From the NCBI RefSeq assembly GCF_020833685.1, contig NZ_JACKZY010000001.1:372001-436000 (forward strand): a DNA stretch of 64,000 nt, read 5' to 3'. Made by a program: the position numbers and the translations under genes. The notes under the pieces were generated by a model. It worked only from the letters and a program-made list of their open reading frames with translations. It was not told where the DNA came from and searched no databases. Shown here piece after piece: positions 30,125-40,905 of the stretch (position 1 is its first letter; the number at the start of each line of letters is the position of its first letter). Source of the stretch: Nitratireductor sp. B36. GTDB lineage: Bacteria; Pseudomonadota; Alphaproteobacteria; Rhizobiales; Rhizobiaceae.

Positions 30125-30261
30125 GTAATTACCCCTTCCTGATAAGGACCAAGTGATGCGACTCACTCGGCTCGAGGCAGTCTAGGGAGAACAGTTGCCG
30201 CCACCAAGCACGAAATGCTTTCAGGCGCTCTAAAACCCACGTTTTCTGCGGTTTTCGACAG

Positions 30262-30286
30262 AAAAGCCGGACAAAATGTCCGGCTT
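30262..30286 (-). terminator. Rho-independent terminator after lon
   Basis: On the minus strand, a nine-bp stem AGCCGGACA / TGTCCGGCT with a three-base loop is followed by TTTCTGTC. It lies about 95 bp past the lon stop and separates lon from hup. Confidence 0.7.
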
Positions 30287-30380
30287 CTGAAGATTCTGCC
30301 GAAAATACGGCAAGGAAATGCCTCAATCCCTTGCGCCGCACCGGTTACACGCTCTTGCCGAACCGGCGCGGCGAACGGAA

Positions 30381-32807
30381 TCAGTGAGCGATGGTCTGCC
30401 CTTCCGTCTCGCCTGCCGCGACCTTTCCGGCAGGCTCCACGGGCTCCACCCATTCGATCGGCTCCGGCATGCGGGTGAGTGCATGTTCCAGAACCTCGCC
30501 CACACGGCTCACAGGCACGATCTCGAGACCGTTTTTCACATTCTCGGGAATGTCGGCCAAATCCTTGGCGTTCTCTTCCGGAATGAGCACCTTCTTGATC
30601 CCACCACGCAGGGCGGCAAGAAGCTTTTCCTTCAGACCGCCGATGGGTAGCACGCGACCGCGCAGGGTGATCTCGCCGGTCATGGCGATGTCCTTGCGCA
30701 CCGGGATACCCGTCATGATGGACACGATGGACGTTGCCATGGCGACGCCTGCCGACGGGCCATCCTTGGGGGTGGCGCCTTCCGGAACGTGCACGTGGAT
30801 GTCCTTCTTGTCGAAGACAGGCGGCTCGATGCCGAAATCGACGGCGCGCGAGCGGACATAGGATGCCGCTGCCGAAATCGATTCCTTCATCACGTCACGC
30901 AGATTGCCGGTGACCGTCATCTTGCCCTTGCCAGGCATCATCACACCTTCGATGGTGAGCAACTCGCCACCAACTTCCGTCCAGGCGAGACCCGTCACGA
31001 CGCCAACCTGGTCCTCACCCTCGGCCTGTCCGAAGCGATAACGCTGCACGCCCAGATAGTCCGACAGGTTGTCCTCGGTCACTTCGACCTTGTCCTTGCC
31101 GCCGTCCTTCTTTGCGTTGCGCAGGATTTCCGTCACCGCCTTGCGGGCGAGCTTCATCAGCTCACGCTCAAGGTTACGGACACCCGCCTCACGCGTGTAG
31201 GTACGGATGATCTGCTGGAGCGCGCCATCGGTCACGGAGAACTCGTGCGCCTCGAGCGCATGCTCGCGCACGGCCTTGGGCAGGAGGTGCCGCTTGGCGA
31301 TCTCCACCTTCTCATCCTCGGTGTAGCCGGCGATGCGGATGATCTCCATGCGGTCCATCAGCGCTGGCGGAATGTTCAGCGTGTTGGCCGTGGTGACGAA
31401 CATCACGCTCGACAGGTCGTACTCCACCTCGAGATAGTGATCCATGAAGGTCGAATTCTGCTCGGGATCGAGAACCTCAAGCAGGGCCGAAGACGGATCA
31501 CCACGGAAATCCATGCCCATCTTGTCGATCTCGTCGAGCAGGAAAAGCGGGTTGGACTTCTTGGCCTTCTTCATCGACTGGACGACCTTGCCGGGCATCG
31601 AGCCGATATAGGTGCGGCGGTGACCGCGGATCTCTGCCTCGTCGCGCACGCCACCCAGCGCCATGCGGACATATTCGCGTCCGGTGGCCTTGGCGATGGA
31701 CTTGGCGAGCGAGGTCTTGCCGACGCCGGGCGGTCCGACGAGGCACAGGATCGGGCCCTTCAGCTTCTTCTGACGGCTCTGGACGGCCAGATACTCGACA
31801 ATACGCTCCTTGACCTTCTCAAGGCCGAAGTGATCCGTGTCGAGCACGTTCTCGGCGAACTCGAGGTCGTTCTTGATCTTGCTGGGCTTTTTCCACGGAA
31901 TGGAGAGCAGCCAGTCGAGATAGTTGCGGACCACCGTGGCCTCGGCCGACATGGGCGACATGGTCTTGAGCTTCTTCAGCTCGGCTTCCGCCTTTTCGCG
32001 CGCTTCCTTGGAGAGCTTGGTCTTGTTGATCCGCTCTTCCAGCTCCGCGGCCTCATTGCGACCGTCCTCGCCCTCGCCGAGCTCCTTCTGAATGGCCTTC
32101 ATCTGCTCATTCAGATAGTACTCGCGCTGGGTCTTCTCCATCTGGCGCTTGACGCGCGAACGGATACGCTTTTCCACCTGCAGAACGGAAATCTCGGCTT
32201 CCATGAAGCCCATGGCCTTTTCCAGCCGCTCACGCACGGAGAGCGTCGCCAGCATTTCCTGCTTTTCAGGAATCTTGATGGCCAGATGCGAGGCGACCGT
32301 ATCGGCCAGCTTCGAGTAATCCTCGATCTGGGTCGCGGCGCCCACCACTTCAGGCGAAATCTTCTTGTTGAGCTTTACGTAATTCTCGAAATCGGAAACG
32401 ACCGACCGTGCCAGGGCCTCGATCTCGACCTGATCCTCTTCGGGTTCGGGAAGCAGATCGGCGGTCGCCTCATGGAACTCCTCTCGGTCGGTGAACTGCG
32501 CGATGCGCGCACGCGACGTGCCCTCGACGAGCACCTTGACCGTGCCGTCGGGCAATTTGAGAAGCTGCAGGACATTGGCAAGCGTACCGACATCATAAAT
32601 GCCACTTGGCTCCGGGTCGTCATCGGCGGCGTTCATCTGCGTTGCCAGCAGAATCTGTCGCTCGGCACCCATCACCTCTTCCAGCGCCTTGATCGACTTG
32701 TCGCGGCCGACAAAGAGCGGAACGATCATATGCGGGAACACCACGATATCGCGCAGCGGCAATACGGGGAAGGCAGTGCCAGCAGCGGTCTTGGGGGTAT
32801 CAGTCAT
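30381..32807 (-). CDS. lon: ATP-dependent protease Lon
   Basis: An 808-residue LonA protease. The N-terminal substrate domain (about 1-300) includes the opening FPVLPLRDIVVFPHMIVPLF. The AAA+ module has Walker A GPPGVGKTS and Walker B FLLDEIDKM. The protease domain holds the Ser/Lys dyad in PKDGPSAGVAM (Ser) and GGLKEKLLAAL (Lys). It degrades misfolded and short-lived regulatory proteins. It lies downstream of clpX in the same orientation, with its own terminator. Confidence 0.97.
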   Translation of the reverse strand: MTDTPKTAAGTAFPVLPLRDIVVFPHMIVPLFVGRDKSIKALEEVMGAERQILLATQMNAADDDPEPSGIYDVGTLANVLQLLKLPDGTVKVLVEGTSRARIAQFTDREEFHEATADLLPEPEEDQVEIEALARSVVSDFENYVKLNKKISPEVVGAATQIEDYSKLADTVASHLAIKIPEKQEMLATLSVRERLEKAMGFMEAEISVLQVEKRIRSRVKRQMEKTQREYYLNEQMKAIQKELGEGEDGRNEAAELEERINKTKLSKEAREKAEAELKKLKTMSPMSAEATVVRNYLDWLLSIPWKKPSKIKNDLEFAENVLDTDHFGLEKVKERIVEYLAVQSRQKKLKGPILCLVGPPGVGKTSLAKSIAKATGREYVRMALGGVRDEAEIRGHRRTYIGSMPGKVVQSMKKAKKSNPLFLLDEIDKMGMDFRGDPSSALLEVLDPEQNSTFMDHYLEVEYDLSSVMFVTTANTLNIPPALMDRMEIIRIAGYTEDEKVEIAKRHLLPKAVREHALEAHEFSVTDGALQQIIRTYTREAGVRNLERELMKLARKAVTEILRNAKKDGGKDKVEVTEDNLSDYLGVQRYRFGQAEGEDQVGVVTGLAWTEVGGELLTIEGVMMPGKGKMTVTGNLRDVMKESISAAASYVRSRAVDFGIEPPVFDKKDIHVHVPEGATPKDGPSAGVAMATSIVSIMTGIPVRKDIAMTGEITLRGRVLPIGGLKEKLLAALRGGIKKVLIPEENAKDLADIPENVKNGLEIVPVSRVGEVLEHALTRMPEPIEWVEPVEPAGKVAAGETEGQTIAH

Positions 32808-33133
32808 GTTTCAGCCTTTTCAAACCGCGACCGCTCGAGAGCCGGCCGCGGGTTTCAGTCTATCCGGCCAGAGCGTTATCCACCAGAAGCAACCGCATAA
32901 TTGCGCGATGTCCGTATGGAAACCACCCCACCTTTACTCCTCCCTTAGTTGGAGACATGAACCGAGAAGATCAAGGGCCTGGGCAAGATGCGTGGACCGG
33001 ACACACAGCCTGCCGCCTGTCACCGTCCCGATTCGGTGGTTTTGGGGTATATCGACGCTGCAAAAAACGCGAACGTCACCGAAGCCGGACTTCGGTGACG
33101 CAAACACGCACACTTCCAAACCCGGACGATTCG
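32808..33133. other. Intergenic region between clpX and lon
   Basis: This 326-bp gap contains the clpX terminator (33062-33100) and, nearer lon, presumably the lon promoter. I could not identify a convincing heat-shock or other promoter by eye. Nothing else is supported. Confidence 0.5.
33062..33100 (-). terminator. Probable terminator after clpX
   Basis: A perfect 11-bp stem CGTCACCGAAG / CTTCGGTGACG with a five-base loop lies 34 bp past the clpX stop. A six-T run follows, but six bases after the stem rather than directly, so efficiency is uncertain. Confidence 0.6.
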
Positions 33134-34408
<1,275 letters not shown>

Positions 34409-34728
34409 GTCTTACGTCCTTTCACTACCCACCGGCATGTCGCCCCGTACCTGCCGGGCGGTCATGGCGCTTGAAGACGGAACAGCCCCCAAGCGGTCCA
34501 CGCTCTGTCTTCGAAACGAAACACAAATCCGAAAACGCGGCAACCATACCGAGCCCCTCACCAGACCTTGGCTCTGGAAACTCAATATAGGCTTAACGTA
34601 GGCGTTCACACACCGGCTGCAAACACAAAAATGTGACAGAATTGACGCAATCGACCGCAAATGCACGCCGAATTGCGCCGCACCCGGCGCCAGGCCGGGC
34701 CCGTGGTTGATGAAAGCCAGACCGGATA
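34409..34728. other. Intergenic region between clpP and clpX
   Basis: This 320-bp gap holds a GC-rich hairpin (CCCGGC...GCCGGG near 34680-34700) with no T tract, followed by AT-richer sequence before clpX. It probably holds the clpX promoter. No ORF is supported. Confidence 0.45.
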
Positions 34729-35361
34729 TCAGGAATCAGAAGCTTTCTCGACCGCTTCGCGTGAACTGATCACCTTGTCGATCAGGCCGAACTCCTGTGC
34801 CTCGTCCGAGGTCATGAAGTGGTCACGGTCGAGCGTCTTTTCGATCGTCTCGTAATCCTGGCCGGTATGCTGGACATAGACTTCGTTCAGACGGCGCTTC
34901 AGCTTGATGATGTCCTGCGCATGACGTTCAATATCGGACGCCTGCCCCTGAAAGCCACCGGATGGCTGATGCACCATGATGCGCGCATTGGGCGTGGCAA
35001 AGCGCATATCCTTGTGGCCGGCGCACAACAGCAGCGAGCCCATGGACGCCGCCTGACCGATGCAGAGCGTCGAGACCGGAGGCTGGATGAACTGCATCGT
35101 ATCGTAGATGGCCATCCCCGAGGTCACCACACCGCCCGGCGAATTGATATAAAGCGCAATTTCTTTCTTGGGGTTATCGGCCTCAAGAAACAGAAGCTGG
35201 GCGCATACGAGCGAGGCCATGCCATCCTCGATCGGGCCGGTGATGAAGATGATGCGCTCTTTGAGAAGGCGCGAGAAGATGTCGTAAGCCCGTTCACCCC
35301 GGTTCGTCTGCTCGACGACCATGGGCACCAGATTCATGGCGGTATCGACGGGATTCGGCAT
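34729..35361 (-). CDS. clpP: ATP-dependent Clp protease proteolytic subunit ClpP
   Basis: A 210-residue serine protease subunit. The catalytic Ser lies in [11 protein letters not shown] and the His in [11 protein letters not shown]. The N-terminal [22 protein letters not shown] is typical. The frame opens at 35487, but the ATG at 35361 ([10 protein letters not shown]) follows an AAAGG site and fits the family. It works with ClpX encoded next. Confidence 0.96.
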   Translation of the reverse strand: MPNPVDTAMNLVPMVVEQTNRGERAYDIFSRLLKERIIFITGPIEDGMASLVCAQLLFLEADNPKKEIALYINSPGGVVTSGMAIYDTMQFIQPPVSTLCIGQAASMGSLLLCAGHKDMRFATPNARIMVHQPSGGFQGQASDIERHAQDIIKLKRRLNEVYVQHTGQDYETIEKTLDRDHFMTSDEAQEFGLIDKVISSREAVEKASDS

Positions 35362-35708
35362 GAATATACCTTTCGGTTGGAAGTCGCGCGCCGCAAATCC
35401 GGCGCGCGCAAAAGCGGCAGAATCGTTTGGTTCAAGGGGATAAATAGGATGCCCCCTTCCCCTGACGCAAGAGCAAGCGCGTATCAAGATGCTCGGCGGG
35501 TGTCGTTTATCTCATTTCAAACGGCGATAGACGCAGGTGGCGCCGCCAGCCAAAATGCCTGCGTTCCCTCGGGAGGCGCAAACGAGGTTCATCTCTCTCC
35601 AATTCAATGCCGAGTGGGCGCACGCGCCTCCACAGAACCAGAATTGTGGTTGAGAGGCCCCTGTGGCGGATTACACAGCTACGGCTTTGCGCTCCATGAG
35701 ACCGTGCA
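35362..35708. other. Intergenic region between clpP and the LysE-type gene
   Basis: About 347 bp. It must hold the clpP promoter at its left end. ORFs crossing it in other frames lack family features and ribosome-binding sites. I see no RNA gene or clean terminator. Confidence 0.45.
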
Positions 35709-36326
35709 CTACGTTGCCGCGAGCAATACACTGAATCCAATCAGCACTGCCCCCAGGCCACGGGTGACCCAGGAGAGAATTCCTTTCCCGTTTGCCGCAC
35801 GCCCCAGACTGGCGCCGAAAAGGCAATAGCAGCCGGCAGCAATCCATTCGAGTGTCAGCGAAACGGCCACCATGGAGGCAAACAAAACGGCGAAGCCCGG
35901 CTGGCCCGGCGTGACGAATTGCGCGTAGAAGGCAGTGGCAAAGATCACGGCTTTCGGGTTCATGATCGCAATGATGAACTCCCGCCGCATCAGGCCGAGA
36001 ATTTTTCCGCTTTCAACCGCATTCGTCGCCGACGAGATCTCGAGCGCCGAGCGGATCAGCCGGTACCCCATATAGGCGAGATAAAGAGCGCCACACCATT
36101 TGATGAGTGTGAACAAGAGAGGCGAGGCGTTCAACACGGCGCCAAGGCCCAGTCCTGCAGCAAGGAAGATAAGAAGATAGGCCGGATAGCGGCCAAGCGA
36201 GCCCAGATGGCCCGTCCAATAGCCCATTCGAATGGCCCGCGAGAGGGCGAGAATATTGTTGGGTCCGGGAGAAAAATGCACAGGCAATGAAGCCAGGATG
36301 AAGGTGAGCCAAAGCTGCGTGGACAT
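35709..36326 (-). CDS. LysE/RhtB-family amino acid exporter
   Basis: A 205-residue, six-helix membrane exporter. Family marks are the N-terminal PVHFSPGPNNILALSRAIRMG (with the conserved PGP) and GRYPAYLLIF, and NPKAVIFA in the middle. The ATG at 36326 follows AGGAGTG, preferred over an upstream GTG. It is divergent from an Lrp-type regulator, a standard pairing in which the regulator senses the exported amino acid. The substrate is unknown. Confidence 0.9.
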   Translation of the reverse strand: MSTQLWLTFILASLPVHFSPGPNNILALSRAIRMGYWTGHLGSLGRYPAYLLIFLAAGLGLGAVLNASPLLFTLIKWCGALYLAYMGYRLIRSALEISSATNAVESGKILGLMRREFIIAIMNPKAVIFATAFYAQFVTPGQPGFAVLFASMVAVSLTLEWIAAGCYCLFGASLGRAANGKGILSWVTRGLGAVLIGFSVLLAAT

Positions 36327-36409
36327 GGGTAGCACTCCTGAAGTGCGCGCATATTGGCTCCGATGGGCCGCGCATGTCCTTGCGAAATAGTCTTCTTTAG
36401 CGCTCTAGA

Positions 36410-36457
36410 TTGGCATAAACTGCCAACAGGAAAATCAAAATGGCTTATACATGCCAA
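36410..36457. promoter_or_regulatory. Two related inverted repeats, probable Lrp-type operators
   Basis: TTGGCATAAACTGCCAA (36410-36426) is a 6-bp-arm dyad. A second dyad, TGGCTTATACATGCCA (36441-36456), has the same TGGC...GCCA form. They lie about 30 bp apart between the divergent exporter and regulator genes, and the second overlaps the regulator's start codon. This fits autorepression and control of the exporter. Confidence 0.55.
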
Positions 36458-36924
36458 TATCACTGGATTCTATCGATCTGCGAATTCTGAGCGCGCTGCA
36501 GGCGGACGGGCGTTTGACAAATGTCGAACTTGCAGACCTTGTGGGCCTCTCGCCCTCGCCGTGTCTGAGGCGTGTAAAACGGCTGGAGCGCGAGGGCGTG
36601 ATCCGTGGCTACCGCGCCATCATCAATCGCCGTTCCGTATCGCTCGGCCTGACCGTTTTCACCGAGATCAAGGTCAACCGCCACAACCGGGCGAACGCTG
36701 ACGGGCTCCAGAAGGCCCTTGAAGCCATCCCCGAGGTGGTGGCCTGCCACATGGTATCCGGCGCACCGGATTTCATTGCTGAAATCGTGGTACCGGATCT
36801 GGCCGCCTACGAGGTTCTTCTGAGCAACGTCCTCCTGGAACTGCCGATGGTGGAGGACATTCGTTCAAACTTTTCCATGCGCACCGTGAAGACGGAGGGG
36901 CCCCTGCCCATCCCGCAAAAATAA
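36451..36924 (+). CDS. Lrp/AsnC-family transcriptional regulator
   Basis: A 157-residue regulator. The N-terminal winged helix reads LDSIDLRILSALQADGRLTN then VELADLVGLSPSPCLRRVKRL. The C-terminal ligand-binding RAM domain follows from about residue 65 (TVFTEIKVNRHNR) and includes MVSGAPDFIAEIVV. It probably controls the divergent LysE-type exporter. Confidence 0.92.
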   Translation: MPISLDSIDLRILSALQADGRLTNVELADLVGLSPSPCLRRVKRLEREGVIRGYRAIINRRSVSLGLTVFTEIKVNRHNRANADGLQKALEAIPEVVACHMVSGAPDFIAEIVVPDLAAYEVLLSNVLLELPMVEDIRSNFSMRTVKTEGPLPIPQK

Positions 36925-36977
36925 AACGGCACGGACCGAAAGCCCGCGCCGTTCCGATTTCTCAGAAGCTAGCCCGA

Positions 36978-38261
36978 TCAGATCTGGGCCAGCGCCTGCT
37001 CCAGATCGGCAATGATGTCTTCCACATCCTCGATACCGATCGACAGACGGATTACATCGACGCCTGCACCAGCTGCAGCCTTTTGCTCATCGGAAAGCTG
37101 GCGATGCGTGGTGGACGCCGGATGAATGATCAGGGATTTGGTGTCGCCGATATTGGCCAGATGCGAGAAGAGCTCCACGCTCTCCACCACCTTCACACCC
37201 GCATCGAAGCCGTCCTTAAGGCCAAAGGTGAAGACCGCACCCGCGCCCTTGGGGGAGTATTTCTTCATGAGGCCGTGATTGGGATCGTCGGGCAGGCCCG
37301 GATAGGAAACCCAGGACACCTTGTCGTGCCCCTTCAGCCATTCGGCCACCTTGAGCGCATTGTCGCTGTGGCGTTGCATGCGAAGCGCCAGCGTCTCGAT
37401 GCCGGTGAGGATCTGGAAGGCGTTGAAGGGCGAGATTGCCGGGCCGAAATCGCGAAGGCCCAGAACGCGGGCGGCGATCGCAAAGGCAAAATTGCCGAAG
37501 GTCTCGTGCAACACCATGCCGCCATATTCCGGGCGCGGCTCGGACAGCATCGGATATTTGCCCGATTTCGACCAGTCGAACGTGCCGCCATCTACCAGAA
37601 CGCCGCCGACGGAATTACCATGGCCGCCCATGAACTTGGTCAGCGAGTGCAGCACAATGTCTGCGCCGTGCTCGATGGGACGCAGCAGGTAAGGCGAGGC
37701 CATCGTGTTGTCGACGATGAAGGGAAGGCCATGCTTGCGGGCGATGTCGCCGATCTTTTCCAGATCGACGAAAGTGCCGCCGGGATTTGCGAGGCTTTCG
37801 ACGAAGATCGCCTGCGTCTGATCGTCAATCTGGCTTTCAAAACTGTCGAGATTTTCCGGATCGGCCCAGCGCACATGCCAATCGAAATTCTTGAAGGCAT
37901 GGCCGAACTGGTTGATCGACCCGCCGTAAAGTTTCTTGGCCGCAATGAAATTCGCGCCGGGCTTCATGATCGTGTGGAAGGTGAGAAGCTGTGCTGCATG
38001 GCCCGATGCCGTGGCAAGCGCCGCCGTACCACCTTCCAGAGCCGCGACGCGCTCTTCGAGAACAGCCTGCGTCGGGTTCATGATGCGGGTGTAGATATTG
38101 CCGAAGGCCTTGAGCCCGAAAAGCGATGCCGCGTGATCCGCATCGTCGAACACATAGGAGGTGGTCTGGTAGATCGGCGTGGCGCGCGCGCCTGTGGCCG
38201 GGTCGGGCTGAGCCCCTGCATGCACTGCCAGCGTGTCGAAACCGGGCGTACGCTCACTCAT
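36978..38261 (-). CDS. metY: O-acetylhomoserine (thiol)-lyase
   Basis: A PLP-dependent Cys/Met-metabolism enzyme of about 427 residues making homocysteine from O-acetylhomoserine and sulfide. Landmarks are LAVHAGAQPDPATGARATPI at the start, YTRIMNPTQAVLEERVAALE, and the PLP-lysine segment SLTKFMGGHGNSVGG. The ATG at 38261 follows GGAGGA at good spacing; a GTG one codon earlier is possible. It lies 102 bp downstream of the CoA-binding-protein gene, and the two are probably cotranscribed. No SAM riboswitch is recognisable in the gap. Confidence 0.93.
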   Translation of the reverse strand: MSERTPGFDTLAVHAGAQPDPATGARATPIYQTTSYVFDDADHAASLFGLKAFGNIYTRIMNPTQAVLEERVAALEGGTAALATASGHAAQLLTFHTIMKPGANFIAAKKLYGGSINQFGHAFKNFDWHVRWADPENLDSFESQIDDQTQAIFVESLANPGGTFVDLEKIGDIARKHGLPFIVDNTMASPYLLRPIEHGADIVLHSLTKFMGGHGNSVGGVLVDGGTFDWSKSGKYPMLSEPRPEYGGMVLHETFGNFAFAIAARVLGLRDFGPAISPFNAFQILTGIETLALRMQRHSDNALKVAEWLKGHDKVSWVSYPGLPDDPNHGLMKKYSPKGAGAVFTFGLKDGFDAGVKVVESVELFSHLANIGDTKSLIIHPASTTHRQLSDEQKAAAGAGVDVIRLSIGIEDVEDIIADLEQALAQI

Positions 38262-38363
38262 CACTATTCCTCCAAAAACGCATAATTATCGGCTGCATCA
38301 ATACAGAGCGAGCCCCCACAGGAAAAGGCGTTTTGTCCCGATAGGCAGCTCCACACTGGAAAA

Positions 38364-38885
38364 TCAGCGCTGGCGAATACCGAAACTCTGGAAACCTTTG
38401 CGCATGATCGGCTTTTTTGACGAAATGACCCGGCTGTTGACGCCATTCCAGCCGATTTCGCGTGAAAGCCGGGCATATTCGATCTTCGGGCAACGGTCCA
38501 TCACCACCTGAATTCCCTCTTCTTCCAGTCTTTCGGCCGAGGCATCATCGCGCACGGTGAGCTGCATCCACACGACCTTTGGGAGCGGATTCATCGCCAA
38601 AATCTCATCAGTCACGCCGGGGATGGCGGCGGAAGGGCGGAAGATGTCGACCATGTCGACCGGTCCCGACAAATCTGCCAGACGGGCAACGACCGGACGC
38701 CCGGCAATCTCCTTGCCTGCCTGCCCCGGATTGACAGGGAACACGGTATAGCCCTTGTCGATCAAATATTTGGTGACGAAGAAGCTCGGTCGAACCTCAT
38801 TGGCGGATGCGCCGACAATGGCGACAGTTTTTACCGCATTCAATATACCGGAAATATAAGCGTCATCATATTTGTCGTGGTTCAT
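38364..38885 (-). CDS. CoA-binding domain protein (YccU-like)
   Basis: A 173-residue Rossmann-fold CoA-binding protein. The nucleotide motif is TVAIVGASANEVRPSFFV, then YTVFPVNPGQAGKEIAG and VDMVDIFRPS, all typical of the YccU group. The molecular role is unknown. The ATG at 38885 (MNHDKYDD) is chosen because the upstream extension is unlike the family. It precedes metY. Confidence 0.88.
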   Translation of the reverse strand: MNHDKYDDAYISGILNAVKTVAIVGASANEVRPSFFVTKYLIDKGYTVFPVNPGQAGKEIAGRPVVARLADLSGPVDMVDIFRPSAAIPGVTDEILAMNPLPKVVWMQLTVRDDASAERLEEEGIQVVMDRCPKIEYARLSREIGWNGVNSRVISSKKPIMRKGFQSFGIRQR

Positions 38886-39042
38886 CGTCGCTCCCAGAGA
38901 TTCGCCAGTGCCGTTTTTTTCCCTCGATTGCCCGCCTCCCATCAGGTCAATCCTGAAAATTCCACCGACCGCATTGTTGGCGCAAACAGGCTTCATGATA
39001 GGTATCTGCTCATCCCAGCCAGCAGAACACCAGGGGTAGAAC

Positions 39043-39375
39043 ATGTTGAGATACGCAACACTTGCCGTCGCAGCGACGCTCATCGTCAGCCCGGCCGAAG
39101 CCATATCCCGTTACACGTCAACTGCCATGAGCTGCGCTGAGGTGCAAGCGAGGATCGCGGCGGAAGGTGCCGCCATCATGCGTTACCAGTCGCGCAACAA
39201 CCCGAACCTGCCGCGCTATGACCGTTATGTATCCCATGAAAGCCTTTGCCCCGTTGGGCATATCGGCGCGCGCGCCAGCATTCCCACGGCAGACCGGGAG
39301 GCCTGTCCGGTAATGCGCTGCAAACCGGAGATGAAGGAGCGGCTTTTCAGGCGTCCCTGGCTTCACTCCAACTGA
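39043..39375 (+). CDS. Small secreted four-cysteine protein A (paralogue pair)
   Basis: A 110-residue protein with a signal peptide (MLRYATLAVAATLIVSPAEA). The mature part has cysteines in MSCAEVQ, ESLCPV, EACPVMRC and the core AAIMRYQSRN followed by RYDRYV. It starts at ATG 39043 after AGGGG. It is clearly homologous to the gene at 39608. No function is known; paired cysteines suggest disulfides in the periplasm. Confidence 0.7.
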   Translation: MLRYATLAVAATLIVSPAEAISRYTSTAMSCAEVQARIAAEGAAIMRYQSRNNPNLPRYDRYVSHESLCPVGHIGARASIPTADREACPVMRCKPEMKERLFRRPWLHSN

Positions 39376-39607
39376 GATTTCGCACTGTCTTAGACTGTTT
39401 GAGAAAGACAGGCTTGCGTCCCGATCCACGCGCTGGCGCAAGGCGGAAAGGTATGCATAAAAACAGAAAAAAATCCTTTATTTATTTATGTTTATATCAG
39501 CTTTTTCCCTCAATTGACCTCGGGCATTACTTCCCGCCGCGCATCGCCGGTACGCCGTTTTCACCGGGGATGGTGCGGCTTTGCAACGATGCTCAGAAAG
39601 GGAAACC

Positions 39608-39892
39608 ATGCAAAAGCTGTTGGTCACAATCGTGGGTATGGTCTTGCTGTTTCCAAACAACAGCACATGGGCTGCAGGTCTGACCTGCCAGCAAATACAG
39701 GCAAGCATAAAGAAGCACGGTTCTGTTATCCTGCGCTATCCCTCGAGGAACGGGGGGCCCATTCAGCGGTATGACAGGTTCGTGGCAAATCTCGAGGAGT
39801 GCCCGACTGCGTTCAACACGCTGCGGGTCCGGCACATTCCAGCCTTCGATACGGATGCATGTCCGGTGCACATCTGCTGGACCGAAGATTGA
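39608..39892 (+). CDS. Small secreted four-cysteine protein B (paralogue pair)
   Basis: A 94-residue protein with a signal peptide (MQKLLVTIVGMVLLFPNNS, cleavage near TWAAG). The mature part LTCQQIQASIKKHGSVILRY, then PSRN, RYDRFV, EECPTA and DACPVHICW matches the protein at 39043 motif for motif with identical cysteine spacing at the ends. The ATG at 39608 follows AAAGGG. The pair looks like a diverged tandem duplication. Confidence 0.7.
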   Translation: MQKLLVTIVGMVLLFPNNSTWAAGLTCQQIQASIKKHGSVILRYPSRNGGPIQRYDRFVANLEECPTAFNTLRVRHIPAFDTDACPVHICWTED

Positions 39893-39955
39893 CAAGAAAT
39901 CTTGGGGGGCGGCGTCCGCCACGGCCAGTTTGCCTGCCGACCCCAGCAGGCCTTT

Positions 39956-40774
39956 CTATTTGCCCTGCCATTCCGGCCTGCGTTTCTCGATGAAGGCACC
40001 AATACCTTCTTCCGCATCGCGTGCCATCATGTTCTCCACCATCACCCGCACCGTGTAGTCATAGGCCTGCGAAAGCTCCATTTCGTCCTGCGCATAGAAA
40101 GCCTCCTTGCCGATCCTGAGCGTCAAAGGTGATTTGGAAGCAATGGTTTGTGCAAAACTCATCGCAGTCTGATTCAATTCGTTCTCCGGCACCACGCGGT
40201 TGACGAGACCGAATGAGAGCGCCGTCTGCGCGTCGATCATCTCTCCCGTGAGCAGCATTTCCATTGCGTGTTTGCGCGAAACATTGCGCGACAGGGCGAC
40301 CATGGGCGTCGAACAGAACAGGCCGATATTCACACCGGGCGTTGCAAACCGCGCTGCTTCACTGGCCACGGCCAGGTCGCAGGAGGCAACAAGCTGGCAG
40401 CCAGCAGCGGTGGCAACCCCGCTCACCTCGGCAATCACAGGCTTGGGGTGGCGCACAATGGTCTGCATCAGGCTGGCGCACAAAAGCATGGTCTTTTCGA
40501 AAAACCCCCTGCCCCGGTCCGTGTCGGCGCGGTGCGCCGTCAATTCCTTCAGATCATGACCGGCACAAAACACCTTGCCTTCGGAGCGCAGGACAATGAC
40601 GCGCACCGCTTCATCGTCGCGGGCGCGTTCAAGAGCGCCTTTCAGCGCCTCCATCATGGCGATGGACAGCGCATTGGCCGGCGGGCTGGCGAGCGTCAGA
40701 TACAGGATGCCATCGGCCTCGCTCACAGCGACAGGTGCCTGTATCCTCTCCTGAACTGCTGCCGCTTCGGCCAT
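39956..40774 (-). CDS. Enoyl-CoA hydratase/isomerase family protein
   Basis: A 272-residue crotonase-fold protein. Marks are GKVFCAGHDLKELTAHRAD (oxyanion-hole region) and SGVATAAGCQLVASCDLAVA (second oxyanion segment). It resembles the ECHDC3-like branch rather than FadB-type hydratases. The usual catalytic glutamates are not obvious, so the reaction is unsure. It is divergent from the thioesterase gene, a pairing common in rhizobia. Confidence 0.85.
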   Translation of the reverse strand: MAEAAAVQERIQAPVAVSEADGILYLTLASPPANALSIAMMEALKGALERARDDEAVRVIVLRSEGKVFCAGHDLKELTAHRADTDRGRGFFEKTMLLCASLMQTIVRHPKPVIAEVSGVATAAGCQLVASCDLAVASEAARFATPGVNIGLFCSTPMVALSRNVSRKHAMEMLLTGEMIDAQTALSFGLVNRVVPENELNQTAMSFAQTIASKSPLTLRIGKEAFYAQDEMELSQAYDYTVRVMVENMMARDAEEGIGAFIEKRRPEWQGK

Positions 40775-40905
40775 GGTCTTCCTCCCTGCGTGTGATCCGT
40801 TGCCACCTTAGTGCCGCTTGTGTTGCTTCGGCAATCCGGCAATTCTCTCACTGATTGGTCGCCTTCGCAAAGCACCAGTCAGGCAAAATGGGGAGGACAA
40901 GGTTG

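Noticed and set aside
38265-38363. Possible SAM riboswitch upstream of metY
   Set aside because: The 99-bp gap after the CoA-binding gene lacks the SAM-II or SAM/SAH consensus I can recall; only a good ribosome-binding site is visible.
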